A stretch of DNA of 64,000 nt from an uncultured Latescibacterota bacterium (GCA_951813615.1 OX638377.1:1984001-2048000); one strand, 5' to 3'; shown: positions 34,310-43,171, numbered from the stretch's first letter. Notes: a model not told the origin generated them from the sequence alone. Made by a program: numbers and translations.

Positions 34310-35479
34310 ATGTATCGCATTGGCCAAGCAGAAATCAAGCAACTACAGAAGCTATTCGACAGCGGTGCGATTTTCCGCTATGGATCGGGTGGGGAGTGCG
34401 ACCGCTTTGAGCGGAATTGGGCGCGCTACGTGGGCGTGGAGCACTGTCGGATGACGCGCTCGGGGACCTCGGCGCTATACGCAGCACTGGTGGGATTGGG
34501 CGTGGGACCGGGGGATCAGGTGATTGTGCCGGCCTATACCTATATGGCGACCGCGTTGGCGGTGCTGGGAGCTGGGGCCATTCCAGTGATCGCCGATGTA
34601 GATGAGTCCTTGACGCTGTGCCCCAAAGATTTAAAGCGGCGAATTACCAAGCATACTAGGGCAATTATTCCAGTCCACATGGTCGGCCTGCCCTGCGATA
34701 TGAAGCGCATTACTAAGATCGCGCGCAAACGCAAATTGCTCGTTCTCGAAGACGCCTGTCAGGCGGTGGGTGGCGGGTACGAGGGCCGGATGCTAGGCAG
34801 TTGGGGCCACGCCGGCGCATTTAGTTTCAATTTCTTCAAGAACATGACCTGCGGCGAGGGCGGGGCGTTTGTAACCAATGCCGAGGCGGTGCATCAGCGC
34901 GGCTCGGTGGCAGTGGACTGCTGCTCCTTTTATTGGAACCCCGAAGAAGAGCGCGAAGAGCTGCAATTTGCCGGCCCCAACTTCAGGGGCTCAGAAGTCG
35001 AGGGGGCCATACTCAACGTCCAATTGCGGCGGATCCGGGGGATGCTCAAGACCATGCGCGCCCACAAGCAGGAGTTGCTACAGATCGGGTTAGAGGCGGG
35101 GTTGGAGTCGATCAAGAACAACAGCTTGGACTACGAGTGCGGCACGCATTTAGGCTTTTTATTTGCCACTGAGGACGAGGCGCGTTCCTTTTGCAACCGA
35201 CTGGCCGACCAAGGCGTGTCCTCCTTTTTGCCCATGGATACCGGTCGCCACGTCTATACGCGCTGGGAGCCTATTTTGCGCTACCAAGGCGCGCACCATT
35301 CGGCGCTGAATCCCTTTAAGCTACCAGCCAACCGCAAGGCGCGGGTCAAATACAAGCTGGATACATGCCAAGACTCGCTCGACGTTTTGGCGCGAGCCGT
35401 CTTGGTGTCTATGCACCCGAACAACACCAAGGTCAAGCTGCGGAAGATGGGCGAAGCGATCCGGGCGGCCGCGGACTGA
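34310..35479 (+). CDS. DegT/DnrJ/EryC1/StrS-family PLP aminotransferase (second)
   Basis: A 389-residue PLP enzyme. The lysine is at residue 177 in NFFKNMTCGEGGAFV; MTRSGTSALYAALVGLGVGPGDQVIVPAYTY and EDACQAVGGGYEG are family blocks. It resembles the enzyme at 17614 in motif order but differs widely in sequence, so the two are not a recent duplication. The ATG at 34310 has AAAGGAG seven bases upstream; the longer frame from 34274 overlaps pabBC. Located 11 bases after pabBC, perhaps co-transcribed. Substrate unknown. Confidence 0.88.
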   Translation: MYRIGQAEIKQLQKLFDSGAIFRYGSGGECDRFERNWARYVGVEHCRMTRSGTSALYAALVGLGVGPGDQVIVPAYTYMATALAVLGAGAIPVIADVDESLTLCPKDLKRRITKHTRAIIPVHMVGLPCDMKRITKIARKRKLLVLEDACQAVGGGYEGRMLGSWGHAGAFSFNFFKNMTCGEGGAFVTNAEAVHQRGSVAVDCCSFYWNPEEEREELQFAGPNFRGSEVEGAILNVQLRRIRGMLKTMRAHKQELLQIGLEAGLESIKNNSLDYECGTHLGFLFATEDEARSFCNRLADQGVSSFLPMDTGRHVYTRWEPILRYQGAHHSALNPFKLPANRKARVKYKLDTCQDSLDVLARAVLVSMHPNNTKVKLRKMGEAIRAAAD

Positions 35480-35516
35480 GATTGACGTGCCTGCACACGC
35501 CGTCTATATTGCAGGC

Positions 35517-35774
35517 ATGACAGAGAAATCGACTCAATACACCATCCGCAAAGTGCCGCCGCAGCTAGACAGGGAACTCAGGAAAAGGGCTCGCCAAGAA
35601 CACAAGAGCCTGAATGAAATAGCCCTGTGGGCACTTGAGCGCGGTTTGGGCTTGTCGGAACAGGCCGTGCGTCACCACGACCTAGACGACTTGGCGGGCA
35701 CTTGGGTGGACGATCCGGCCTTCGACCAAGCTGTCGAAGCCATGGATCAAGTAGATCCAGAGCTGTGGCGGTGA
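35517..35774 (+). CDS. Antitoxin of a VapBC-type module (ribbon-helix-helix-like)
   Basis: An 85-residue protein whose N-terminal half (YTIRKVPPQLDRELRKRARQ, then SLNEIALWALERGLG) looks like a ribbon-helix-helix DNA-binding domain of the CopG/FitA type. The acidic tail (DDLAGTWVDDPAFDQAVEAMD) would wrap the toxin. The ATG at 35517 is used; an in-frame GTG at 35487 would add ten residues. It overlaps the toxin gene by four bases and probably represses its own operon. Confidence 0.82.
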   Translation: MTEKSTQYTIRKVPPQLDRELRKRARQEHKSLNEIALWALERGLGLSEQAVRHHDLDDLAGTWVDDPAFDQAVEAMDQVDPELWR

Positions 35775-36157
35775 AAATTGCTCTAGACACCAACCGCTAC
35801 CGCGACTTTTGTCTCGGCGATCCAGTAGTCTTGGACCGCCTCCAGCTAGCCGAACAGATATTCCTGCCCTTCGTCACTCTGGCTGAATTGCGCGCTGGTT
35901 TCCAATGCGGCACCAGAGCGGGCAAAAACGAACGCATCCTATTGCGTTTTCTCAGTCGGCCTCGGACGTCCGTGCTCTATGCCAGCGAAGCCACCACGCG
36001 GCACTATGCTCAGCTTTTTTATCAGCTACGTCAGCAGGGCACGCCCATCCCTACTAACGATATCTGGATTGCCGCCTTGGTAGTTGAGCACGGCCTTCAT
36101 CTTTTTTCTCGCGACCAGCACTTCGACCACCTGCCGCATCTGCCGCGTATCGACTAA
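35771..36157 (+). CDS. vapC: PIN-domain toxin, VapC family
   Basis: A 128-residue ribonuclease toxin. The PIN quartet is Asp6 (ALDTNRY), Glu39 (LAELRAGF), Asp97 (TNDIWIAAL) and Asp115 (FSRDQHF). VapC proteins are Mg2+-dependent RNases that cut tRNA or rRNA when not bound by antitoxin. The GTG start overlaps the antitoxin TGA as GTGA and trims an upstream in-frame extension from 35702 that overlaps the antitoxin. It ends 23 bases from the convergent glycosidase gene. Confidence 0.9.
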   Translation: MKIALDTNRYRDFCLGDPVVLDRLQLAEQIFLPFVTLAELRAGFQCGTRAGKNERILLRFLSRPRTSVLYASEATTRHYAQLFYQLRQQGTPIPTNDIWIAALVVEHGLHLFSRDQHFDHLPHLPRID

Positions 36158-36180
36158 TTGGTTGCCAACCTGAACTCGGC

Positions 36181-37311
36181 TTACCCCTGCGTCCCAGTAA
36201 CTTGCGCCAACAGCTCAAAGTAACTGCGCTTGCGATCCGTGTTGATGCCCCAGTTGACCGGGATGTTCTGATAGCCATCGCGGTAATCGCCGAAGGTTGA
36301 CGAACCGCCAGCCGCGTCCCCAGGATCGAAGTAGCCCCACGACGCATAGGCCGACAGCGCAGACAGGAAGTTGTTGTCTGGCTCGTCGAACGCGAAGTGA
36401 TCGTCCTCGGTGAAGAGAATCGGTTTTGCCGTGTAACTGGGCAAGGCGCGGGTTTGCTTGACCATCTCAGCGATGCGCGCCGGTTGGGTAACGCCGTTGC
36501 CGTGCAGCATGATGTAGTCCGACGCCGCCGCCACATCGTCGTCCGGCACCCGGCCACCGCCATACGAAGTGCCCACCAACAATCGTTGCCCGTCCAGTTT
36601 GTGGGAACGCGCCCGGTCGATTAACTCAGCCACGCGATGCGGTTGCAGTATCTCGTGCTCGTAACGCGGAACATTTGTCTCGTTGTTGATCTCGATCAGC
36701 ACATTGCGGTAATCCGATTGCAAAACCCACTTCGTCGCCCCATCCACCGCGCGGCACACCGCCTCCTCGTCCGTTAAACGCTCGTCCTGCCCGAAGTAGA
36801 AATAGCCGAGGATCACCACCATCCCCAGTTCGTCGCAGGCTGATGCAATCCGCTCGGCCCGACTTATATACTCAGGTTTTAGCGAACCATCGGGCGCAAA
36901 AGCCGAGTTGTGCCAAGGTTGCGAAGCCGGACTTGGCAGGCCGGCCCACATCACATCGTCGCTGGCATCCATGCGTCGCGCGGCCATAATTTCCCGAAAA
37001 CCCGCCTCGCGATAGTATCCCGTAGGGCTCCCGCCCTGTAGATTGACCGTCACCGCCAACAATCCGTGCGCCCGATAGGTTGGTAGCTGCGCGATAAACT
37101 CATCTGTATTGCGATCCGCGTCCCATTCGCCCGTGTCTGGATACGCCCAAAGGGGTCGCGTCACGGAATTTTCGTCGTCGAATACCGCGTTTGTCATGCG
37201 GCTGTTCATTAACAAACCCTCGACATCCCAACTGCGGTACTGCTGTCCTTTGTACGTGGTTTGGTCGTTGATTAGCCAATGTTCGCCATGGGTGGTGATC
37301 TGAGTTGTCAT
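36181..37311 (-). CDS. Clan GH-A-like glycoside hydrolase (TIM barrel)
   Basis: A 376-residue protein without signal peptide. LIEINNETN puts a candidate acid/base Glu at residue 211 after Asn-Asn, and ILFTEDDHF puts a candidate nucleophile Glu at 302, the strand-4/strand-7 arrangement of clan GH-A enzymes. Start codon lies one base after the stop of the mannonate dehydratase-like gene, so they are coupled. An intracellular glycosidase releasing a uronic acid is a reasonable guess; the family number is not assigned. Confidence 0.75.
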   Translation of the reverse strand: MTTQITTHGEHWLINDQTTYKGQQYRSWDVEGLLMNSRMTNAVFDDENSVTRPLWAYPDTGEWDADRNTDEFIAQLPTYRAHGLLAVTVNLQGGSPTGYYREAGFREIMAARRMDASDDVMWAGLPSPASQPWHNSAFAPDGSLKPEYISRAERIASACDELGMVVILGYFYFGQDERLTDEEAVCRAVDGATKWVLQSDYRNVLIEINNETNVPRYEHEILQPHRVAELIDRARSHKLDGQRLLVGTSYGGGRVPDDDVAAASDYIMLHGNGVTQPARIAEMVKQTRALPSYTAKPILFTEDDHFAFDEPDNNFLSALSAYASWGYFDPGDAAGGSSTFGDYRDGYQNIPVNWGINTDRKRSYFELLAQVTGTQG

Positions 37312-37312
37312 G

Positions 37313-38260
37313 TTAGCGATAGACGGCTTGGATCATGGCGCGGATGAAGCCAGTGGCGAAGGCGTGGCCTTGGCGGCCGCCTGTGTCGTCGGGGATGGAC
37401 GGGGTGTGATCCATCATAAACGGCCCGTTAAAGCCCACCTCCTTGTAGGTCTGCATCGCCTGGTACATATCGACGTCGCCCTCATCGACGAAGACTTCCC
37501 TAAAATCCTTGGGCGTACCGCGTACGTTGCGGAAGTGGACGTAGGCGATTTTGCCTTGGCGGCCCATGCGGCGGATGGCTTCGAATACGTCAATGCCCAT
37601 TTCGGTGACGCAGCCTTGGCAGAACAGCATGGCATTTTTGGGGCTGGAATTTAGGGCGAAGATGCGCTCGTATTGGTCCAAGGTAGAGACGATCCGCGCG
37701 GCGCCGCCCATTGGCTCGGGTAGCGGGGGATCGTCCGGGTGTAAGGCCAAGGTAACGCCAGCTTCTTCGGCGACGGGGACGATGCGCTGGTGGAAGTAGG
37801 CGATATTGGCCCACATCCCGTCCTCGTCGATGTGCTTTGCTGGATAGTCGTGGCCCTCTTTTTCGTATTCTGCGTAGGTGAAGGTGCTGTAGTGGGCACC
37901 GCCGCGGCCGGTGTCCGAGGGGGTGCGGAAGTTGCCCACGGGTTTGAAATTGTAGCCGAGGGTAGGGACCTCGACGGTGCCCATGGCCCGGATCCAGTTG
38001 CACCACTCCTCGATTTTGGCATCGCGATCTTGTTGCGCGAGAGTTATTTCGTCCGGGCCAGTTAAGGCGGCGTTGTACAAGCGGAGGCCGTTTTTTTCGG
38101 CGCGGGTGCGTACCCCTTTCAGGAACTCGACCATCTCGGGATAGGTGTGCAGGTCGAGGGGGAGGGAGTTGATGGTCAGGTAATCGACGCCAATGGCTTT
38201 GTAGTAGCTCAGGTTGTCGTCGGTAATGCGGTCGTGGGGGAGTTGGTCTTGGATGTACAT
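37313..38260 (-). CDS. Mannonate dehydratase-like protein (UxuA family)
   Basis: Xylose-isomerase-like TIM barrel, 315 residues. Segments typical of UxuA are LALHPDDPP (metal-binding His), LFCQGC, VHFRNVRG and FMMDHTPS. UxuA dehydrates D-mannonate to 2-keto-3-deoxygluconate in glucuronate breakdown. It is shorter than E. coli UxuA (about 394 residues), so it may be a subgroup with another substrate. Coupled to the glycosidase gene. The ATG lies 15 bases downstream of the higA stop on the same strand. Confidence 0.85.
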   Translation of the reverse strand: MYIQDQLPHDRITDDNLSYYKAIGVDYLTINSLPLDLHTYPEMVEFLKGVRTRAEKNGLRLYNAALTGPDEITLAQQDRDAKIEEWCNWIRAMGTVEVPTLGYNFKPVGNFRTPSDTGRGGAHYSTFTYAEYEKEGHDYPAKHIDEDGMWANIAYFHQRIVPVAEEAGVTLALHPDDPPLPEPMGGAARIVSTLDQYERIFALNSSPKNAMLFCQGCVTEMGIDVFEAIRRMGRQGKIAYVHFRNVRGTPKDFREVFVDEGDVDMYQAMQTYKEVGFNGPFMMDHTPSIPDDTGGRQGHAFATGFIRAMIQAVYR

Positions 38261-38275
38261 GGCGGCTCCTTTGGG

Positions 38276-38590
38276 TTAGGTGGGTACCCCTACGGCACGT
38301 GGCTCAATCGCCTCTAGTTCCCGGGCTTCAGATCGGGTAGCGTGATACAGATCCCAGCGCAGTTGGAGATTCAGCCAAAACGCGGGCGACACATCGAAAT
38401 ACTTTGCTAGGCGTAGGGCTGTACTCGGGGTAATGCCACGTCGCCCATTCACCAATTCGTTGACCCGCTGGTAAGGAACGTGAATGGCGGCAGCCAATTC
38501 GCGCTGCGTTAAACCTAAGGGACTTAGAAACTCCTCCAGTAGCATCTCACCCGGATGAGTCGGAACGCGATCTGTTGGAATACGCACCAT
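38276..38590 (-). CDS. higA: HigA-type antitoxin (XRE family)
   Basis: A 104-residue helix-turn-helix protein. THPGEMLLEEFLSPLGLTQRELA opens the HigA/VapI pattern, followed by VPYQRVNELVNGRRGITPSTALRLAKYF and FWLNLQ. It neutralises the HigB toxin encoded just upstream and represses the operon. The ATG at 38590 has GAGGAG seven bases before it; the frame extends further upstream into the toxin gene. The HigB-then-HigA order is usual for this family. Confidence 0.93.
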   Translation of the reverse strand: MVRIPTDRVPTHPGEMLLEEFLSPLGLTQRELAAAIHVPYQRVNELVNGRRGITPSTALRLAKYFDVSPAFWLNLQLRWDLYHATRSEARELEAIEPRAVGVPT

Positions 38591-38613
38591 AATCGACTCC
38601 TCTTGTTCAGTAA

Positions 38614-38907
38614 CTAGTGATAGTCGACGATTTCGACATTCTGAGGACCAGCATCCGACCATGCGAAACAAATTCGGTATTGGTCATTGATCCGAATACT
38701 GCATTGTCCAGACCGAGTGCCCCGCAATACCTTGAAATGATTGCCAGGTGGACTGCGTAAGTCGCGCTGTTCATCGGCTGAGTCCAGTTGTTCAAGCTTT
38801 CGTGCAGCTACAGTCCACAATGACGATGGACAAGTGCCCCGCGCGGCACGCGTATCCCGTCCATTGAAGATGTCTTCGGTGCCAGCACGTCGAAACGATT
38901 GAATCAT
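38614..38907 (-). CDS. higB: HigB/RelE-type toxin
   Basis: A 97-residue mRNA interferase of the RelE/HigB fold. MIQSFRRAGTEDIFNG at the start and the C-terminal SIRINDQYRICFAWSDAG and VEIVDYH match HigB. It cuts ribosome-bound mRNA when free of HigA. The start at 38907 is taken because homologues begin MIxSFR; three more residues are possible. It ends 23 bases before higA. Confidence 0.92.
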   Translation of the reverse strand: MIQSFRRAGTEDIFNGRDTRAARGTCPSSLWTVAARKLEQLDSADEQRDLRSPPGNHFKVLRGTRSGQCSIRINDQYRICFAWSDAGPQNVEIVDYH

Positions 38908-39026
38908 GAATAGCATTGTAACACGGAACCCATGCTACGTCAATATACCGAGTAAGTCTTGTGTTGGTAGTCGGGTTGCGTTTGATTGCTCACCGAGGAC
39001 GATTCCATCAAGAGGACAGAGCGATC

Positions 39027-39827
39027 ATGCCAAAAAAACAGCCCCTCGCCGGGGTCCAACAATCCGCCGAACAGATCGCCCAGTGGATCGAGCAATTTCA
39101 CCGCGATGGGTATCTGCTCGTTGAAAACGTCTTGCCGCCGGACTGGTGTGCGCAATTGCGGGCCGACTTAGACCAAGCGCTGGCGGACAATCCAAATGGA
39201 CTGAACAACTACGGCGAGCGCACGAAGCTTGCGCATCGGCTATTCGAGACGAGCGAAGCGAGCCTGCGCCTGTTCGATCTCGAACCGATTGTGAGCTTTG
39301 CGGAGGCGTTGGTAGCACCGAATTGCCACGTGATTCACAACAACTCGTTCCAGACGTTTCCGGGCGGCGGCCTTTCGACGTGGCATCAGGACGATGCTCC
39401 GCACTACGTCGTCAAAGATGGCAAGCCGCCGACGAACGTCCACCTCCCGGTGCTGTTCTTCACGGCCAACTACTATCTGACCGATGTGGATACGCCGGCG
39501 CACGGCGGGACAGAAGTGATTCCGAAAACGCACCTGCTCGGCAAACAGCCGGTCGAGATCGAGGGCTCTGAGTGGGAAGAGAAGATCGTCCACAACAGCG
39601 CGCCGGCGGGGAGCGTCGTCATGTTCAACAATCAGGTGTGGCATCGCGGCGGGCCGAACCGCAGCGACCGCACGCGGTACATCACTCAGGTGACGTATGC
39701 GCGCCGGATCGTCGGACACAAATACTACCCGTTTATGAACTATCAGATGCCGCCGCATGTGTATGAAAATGCGAACCCCCGGTTGAAACGGCTGCTCGGC
39801 TTCCTCGATCACGGCGCGTATGGCTAG
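39027..39827 (+). CDS. Phytanoyl-CoA dioxygenase (PhyH) family protein (second)
   Basis: A 266-residue Fe(II)/2-oxoglutarate oxygenase with His120-x-Asp122 (TWHQDDA) and distal His206 (VWHRGGP); RTRYITQVTYA probably carries the 2-oxoglutarate Arg. The ATG at 39027 has AGAGGA ten bases upstream; the open frame continues upstream without a good site. It stands alone between higB and the haem-lipoprotein gene. It is not close in sequence to the enzymes at 31683 and 61324. Confidence 0.88.
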   Translation: MPKKQPLAGVQQSAEQIAQWIEQFHRDGYLLVENVLPPDWCAQLRADLDQALADNPNGLNNYGERTKLAHRLFETSEASLRLFDLEPIVSFAEALVAPNCHVIHNNSFQTFPGGGLSTWHQDDAPHYVVKDGKPPTNVHLPVLFFTANYYLTDVDTPAHGGTEVIPKTHLLGKQPVEIEGSEWEEKIVHNSAPAGSVVMFNNQVWHRGGPNRSDRTRYITQVTYARRIVGHKYYPFMNYQMPPHVYENANPRLKRLLGFLDHGAYG

Positions 39828-40008
39828 CTGAAAGATACATACAGAATTGTAGCGATGATCGAGCAGAGCTTGTGAGAACTCTGCGCTCTGTACAGGTGTC
39901 CCTTAACACTAGTACGTTCTAAATTCAAAAGCCCATCCTCCCGCGTGTTGCAGAGCTAGACCGGTGTGCTTAGGTTGCGAATGTAGTGCATCCCAAGGAG
40001 AAAAGGCT

Positions 40009-40419
40009 ATGAAAGCGCTCGTCGTGCTCGTCGCGTTGGTATGGATGGGGACGTCTTGTTCCGGTCCGACCACGAGCACGGATATGGTATTCGATTCTGC
40101 CGCCGAAGGGCCGGCGACCTTTACACAGGTGCAAGAGACGATATTCGATGTTTCCTGCGCTTTGAGCGGCTGCCACGGCGACAGCGCTTGGCCCAACCTG
40201 TCTGCGGGTCAAGCATATGACAACATACTCGATGTGGAGAGCAGCCGTGGCATAGCGCTGGTCGAGCCGGGCGATCCCGACAACAGCTACCTGTATCGCA
40301 AACTCTTGGCAGATGCCGATATCGATGGAGCCCGGATGCCTCCTGGCGGGCCGTACCTGACACCGGACGCGCTCGAAACGGTGCGCGCTTGGATAGAAAA
40401 TGGGGCTCCCAACGACTAA
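40009..40419 (+). CDS. Lipoprotein with cytochrome-c-like haem domain
   Basis: A 136-residue exported lipoprotein. The signal sequence ends in a lipobox GTSC with Cys17. A haem-type motif CALSGCH gives Cys50 and Cys55-His56, a CX4CH spacing that is longer than the usual CXXCH, followed by a possible Met ligand in ARMPPGG and a typical tail DALETVRAWIENGAPND. Similar domains are common in FCB and Planctomycetes proteins. AAGGAG precedes the ATG. First gene of a three-gene operon with YceI and a DUF5777 protein. Confidence 0.8.
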   Translation: MKALVVLVALVWMGTSCSGPTTSTDMVFDSAAEGPATFTQVQETIFDVSCALSGCHGDSAWPNLSAGQAYDNILDVESSRGIALVEPGDPDNSYLYRKLLADADIDGARMPPGGPYLTPDALETVRAWIENGAPND

Positions 40420-40438
40420 TTCGCACCGGGCAACGTGT

Positions 40439-41011
40439 ATGCGTTGGCTCGTCTCGTTCCTGATCTGCTCGCCCTTAGCCGTCCACGGCGGCGAATGGCA
40501 TGTCGATAAAAAGGCCGAGGGCAACCAAGTCGCGTTCACTTCCAAAGTGGTGGCCCTCACTTTTACCGGCACGACCGATAAAATCGACGGCTTTATCTAT
40601 TGGGAAGGCGATTCGATTTTTGTGGCCAAGGACCAACTGCATTTTGAAGTGGACCTAGCCAGTTTTGATACGGGCATTGGCAGGCGAGACCGCGATATGC
40701 GCCAAGTGCTGGACACGGACCAGTGGCCCAAAGCCGTGTACAAAGGGGAAATTGCCGAACACACCGCCGTCGATTCCGCCGTGGTCGCCTACCGCGTCAA
40801 AACCAAGGGAATCTTGTCGTTACACGGGGTGGATCGCGCCGTAGAAGTGCCCGGTACCGTAGTGGTGGAAGAGGGGCGCTCCAAGGTCGAAGCGGCTTTT
40901 ACCTTTAAACTGGCCGATTACAACATCGAGGCACCTTCCCTGGCGGCCTTTGTCAAGGTGAGCCAAGAAATTGCCATCGAGGTCTCGTTCTACTTAAAAC
41001 ACGTACAATAG
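40439..41011 (+). CDS. YceI-family periplasmic protein
   Basis: A 190-residue exported lipocalin-like protein. The signal peptide MRWLVSFLICSPLAVHG supports the ATG at 40439 over an in-frame ATG at 40400 that overlaps the upstream gene. YceI features are FEVDLASFDTGIGRRDRDMR and the second half GILSLHGVDRAVEVPG, then FKLADYNIEAPSLA. YceI proteins bind isoprenoid-like molecules in a beta-barrel. It begins 19 bases after the haem-lipoprotein gene. Confidence 0.88.
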   Translation: MRWLVSFLICSPLAVHGGEWHVDKKAEGNQVAFTSKVVALTFTGTTDKIDGFIYWEGDSIFVAKDQLHFEVDLASFDTGIGRRDRDMRQVLDTDQWPKAVYKGEIAEHTAVDSAVVAYRVKTKGILSLHGVDRAVEVPGTVVVEEGRSKVEAAFTFKLADYNIEAPSLAAFVKVSQEIAIEVSFYLKHVQ

Positions 41012-41028
41012 GGCAGGAGGGATTGACC

Positions 41029-41889
41029 GTGAACATTCGCGTCTTGTGCTTGGGAGTGCTGTTGCCGGCGTTGGCCGGTGCTCAGCCGTCGTGGCAGACG
41101 AGCGCGCCGGTCGAGACCCGGCTGGAGCTGTTCAGCGCTATCAGGACGGCCAATTACCCCACCGCGGAAACGCTGTCCCAAGGCGATTTTCACTACGAGA
41201 TTTCGCACCGCTTTCTGCCGGCCATTGACGAGGGGTACAAGGCCAATTTCGGTTTTGATGGGCCAGCCAATATCCGCACCTCGCTCAGTTACGGCCTCAG
41301 CGACCGGCTGATGGCGACCTTGGGGCGGAGTAATATGCTGGACAATTTGGATCTGCAGTTGCAGTACCATTGGCTGCAATTTCCCCATGAGCGCTTGCCA
41401 GCGGTTTTGGCCCTAAACGTCGGCGTGGCTTGGAACACGGATATGCCGGCTATTGTCGATCGCAAGGCGGCTGCGGCTGACAATTTTCAGTACTATGGGC
41501 AGTTGATTTTCAATGCGCTGCTGGACGAGAAGCTGGGCATCGGGTTGGTGCCTTCCTATTTGTACAACAGCGCCGTTTTCAGCGTCGAGACGCAATACAC
41601 CTTTACGCTGGGAACCTACGTCCAGTATCACTTTGACGATATGTGGGGCGTGTGGTTGGAGTACAGTCCGACCCTGACCGGATACCAGGGCATCTTATTG
41701 CCGGGCGAAGTGGGCCGCTCGCACAATTCGCTGGCTTGGGGCCTGTCCATAGATACGGGAGGGCATACCTTCTACATCTTCGCCACCAACAATACGCGCC
41801 TCAGTCCAGCTCAGTACTTGGTGGGGGCACCCGATGACGCGGCCCCTAGCAACTGGCGCTTGGGCTTTGGGATTACGCGCTTTTTGTGA
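41029..41889 (+). CDS. DUF5777-like outer-membrane beta-barrel protein
   Basis: A 286-residue exported protein with signal peptide (MNIRVLCLGVLLPALAGAQ). Alternating hydrophobic strands and Trp/Tyr girdle residues (IRTSLSYGLSDRLMATLGRS, YTFTLGTYVQYHF) and the terminal TRFL indicate an outer-membrane barrel. The pairing with YceI and a haem-domain protein is seen in FCB bacteria. The GTG at 41029 has AGGAGG nine bases upstream; the TTG at 41023 is too close to it. Function unknown. Confidence 0.8.
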   Translation: MNIRVLCLGVLLPALAGAQPSWQTSAPVETRLELFSAIRTANYPTAETLSQGDFHYEISHRFLPAIDEGYKANFGFDGPANIRTSLSYGLSDRLMATLGRSNMLDNLDLQLQYHWLQFPHERLPAVLALNVGVAWNTDMPAIVDRKAAAADNFQYYGQLIFNALLDEKLGIGLVPSYLYNSAVFSVETQYTFTLGTYVQYHFDDMWGVWLEYSPTLTGYQGILLPGEVGRSHNSLAWGLSIDTGGHTFYIFATNNTRLSPAQYLVGAPDDAAPSNWRLGFGITRFL

Positions 41890-41902
41890 GTTTCTGCGCA
41901 TC

Positions 41903-43138
41903 GTGCTCGACGACCGCTTCATCCGCCCCCGCTATAACGGCCACTGTTTTGCCGACCTGCCGGCCACCATCAAATGGATCCTGACCGGCCAAGGATCGCC
42001 CAGCCTCGACCCGACGCTGCTGACGGCTGTAGGTCCTTGCGACACGGTGGTGCTCTTTTTTATTGACTCCTTTGGCTGGCGCTTTTTCGAGCGCTACCAG
42101 GACCGCTATCCCTTCCTAAGCGATATTGGCCGCGAGGGATCGGTGAATCGTCTTACCGCGCAGTTTCCATCTACTACCGCCGCCCACATCACCTGCATCC
42201 ACACGGGCCAGCCGGTCGGGCGCAGCGGCGTGTTTGAATGGCAGTACTACGAACCGAGCCTTGACGCTATTATCACCCCGCTGCCCTTTGCCCGAGCCGA
42301 CAGCAAACAGCCCAATTCGCTGCCTCGGGAAGCGGCTCAAACCGTCTTCCCCCAAGGCACGTTGTACCAAGAGTTGGGGCAGTTAGGGGTCGAGAGTTTC
42401 GTTTTTCAAAGCCGCGCCTTTACTCCCTCGACCTGCTCTGACACATACTTGCAAGGTGCCCAAGTCCATCCCTGCTACACCTTTTCCGAGGCGCTGACCA
42501 ATCTGGCCATGCTACTGCAAAAACCGCGTTCAGGGCCGGCCTATTTCCTGTTCTACTTCGACCAGATCGACCTTATAGGCCACTGCTACGGGCCGGCCTC
42601 ATCGCAGTTTCAAGTCGAAATCGATACCTTTCTGACCGCGGTTGAGCGGCTCTTTTGGCGTCCGCTATCTGGCCGTTTGCAGCGCACTCTGTTCGCTCTC
42701 ATCGCCGATCACGGTCAGGCTGCGGTCAATCCGGAAACCACCGTGTATCTCAATGACGAGACTCGTTTTCCCGGTTTGGTTCCGATGCTGCGCACCGACA
42801 GCGTTGGCCGCCCCCTAGTGCCAGGCGGCGCGTGCCGCGATTTCTTTCTTTACGTTGAAGACGACCGGCTCGACGAAGCCCACGCCCTGTTGACCCGCCA
42901 ACTCGAAGGCTGTGCCCAAGTCTGCCGTACGACGGATCTGATCGAAGCCGGGCTCTTTGGGCCACTGCCGCTGTCCTCCCGCTTTCTCGACCGAGTGGGC
43001 AACTTGGTCGTCTTGCCCTTTGCCGGCGAGTCGGTCTGGTGGTACGAAAAAGACAAATTCGAGATGACAAAGCACGGTGCCCACGGGGGGCTGACCCCAG
43101 ACGAGGTAGAAATCCCGCTGCTGCTGTTCTATTTTTGA
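41903..43138 (+). CDS. Alkaline phosphatase-superfamily phosphodiesterase/nucleotide pyrophosphatase
   Basis: A roughly 411-residue metallo-hydrolase. DTVVLFFIDSFGW gives the first metal Asp, FPSTTAAHITCIHTG the nucleophile Thr, then YFDQIDLIGH, LFALIADHGQ (Asp-His) and KHGAHGG (His), the order of NPP-type enzymes with two zinc ions. No signal peptide is visible, so it is probably cytoplasmic. The start is uncertain: GTG 41903 avoids overlap; ATG 41834 would overlap the barrel gene by 56 bases. Substrate unknown. Confidence 0.82.
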   Translation: MLDDRFIRPRYNGHCFADLPATIKWILTGQGSPSLDPTLLTAVGPCDTVVLFFIDSFGWRFFERYQDRYPFLSDIGREGSVNRLTAQFPSTTAAHITCIHTGQPVGRSGVFEWQYYEPSLDAIITPLPFARADSKQPNSLPREAAQTVFPQGTLYQELGQLGVESFVFQSRAFTPSTCSDTYLQGAQVHPCYTFSEALTNLAMLLQKPRSGPAYFLFYFDQIDLIGHCYGPASSQFQVEIDTFLTAVERLFWRPLSGRLQRTLFALIADHGQAAVNPETTVYLNDETRFPGLVPMLRTDSVGRPLVPGGACRDFFLYVEDDRLDEAHALLTRQLEGCAQVCRTTDLIEAGLFGPLPLSSRFLDRVGNLVVLPFAGESVWWYEKDKFEMTKHGAHGGLTPDEVEIPLLLFYF

Positions 43139-43171
43139 CCTCGGCCCGAAAACCATGGATCCGACCACCCC

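Noticed and set aside
35771..36157. VapC-type PIN gene as part of the ATPase/PIN system
   Set aside because: It has its own overlapping antitoxin gene and matches VapC length and motifs; it is a standard toxin-antitoxin pair.
39828..40008. Hairpin GAGCAGAG...CTCTGCGCTC after the second PhyH gene as a terminator
   Set aside because: The stem is interrupted and no T-run follows; too weak to call.
41834..41902. Longer N-terminus for the phosphodiesterase starting at ATG 41834
   Set aside because: It would overlap the barrel gene by 56 bases and no ribosome-binding site precedes it; not excluded with certainty.
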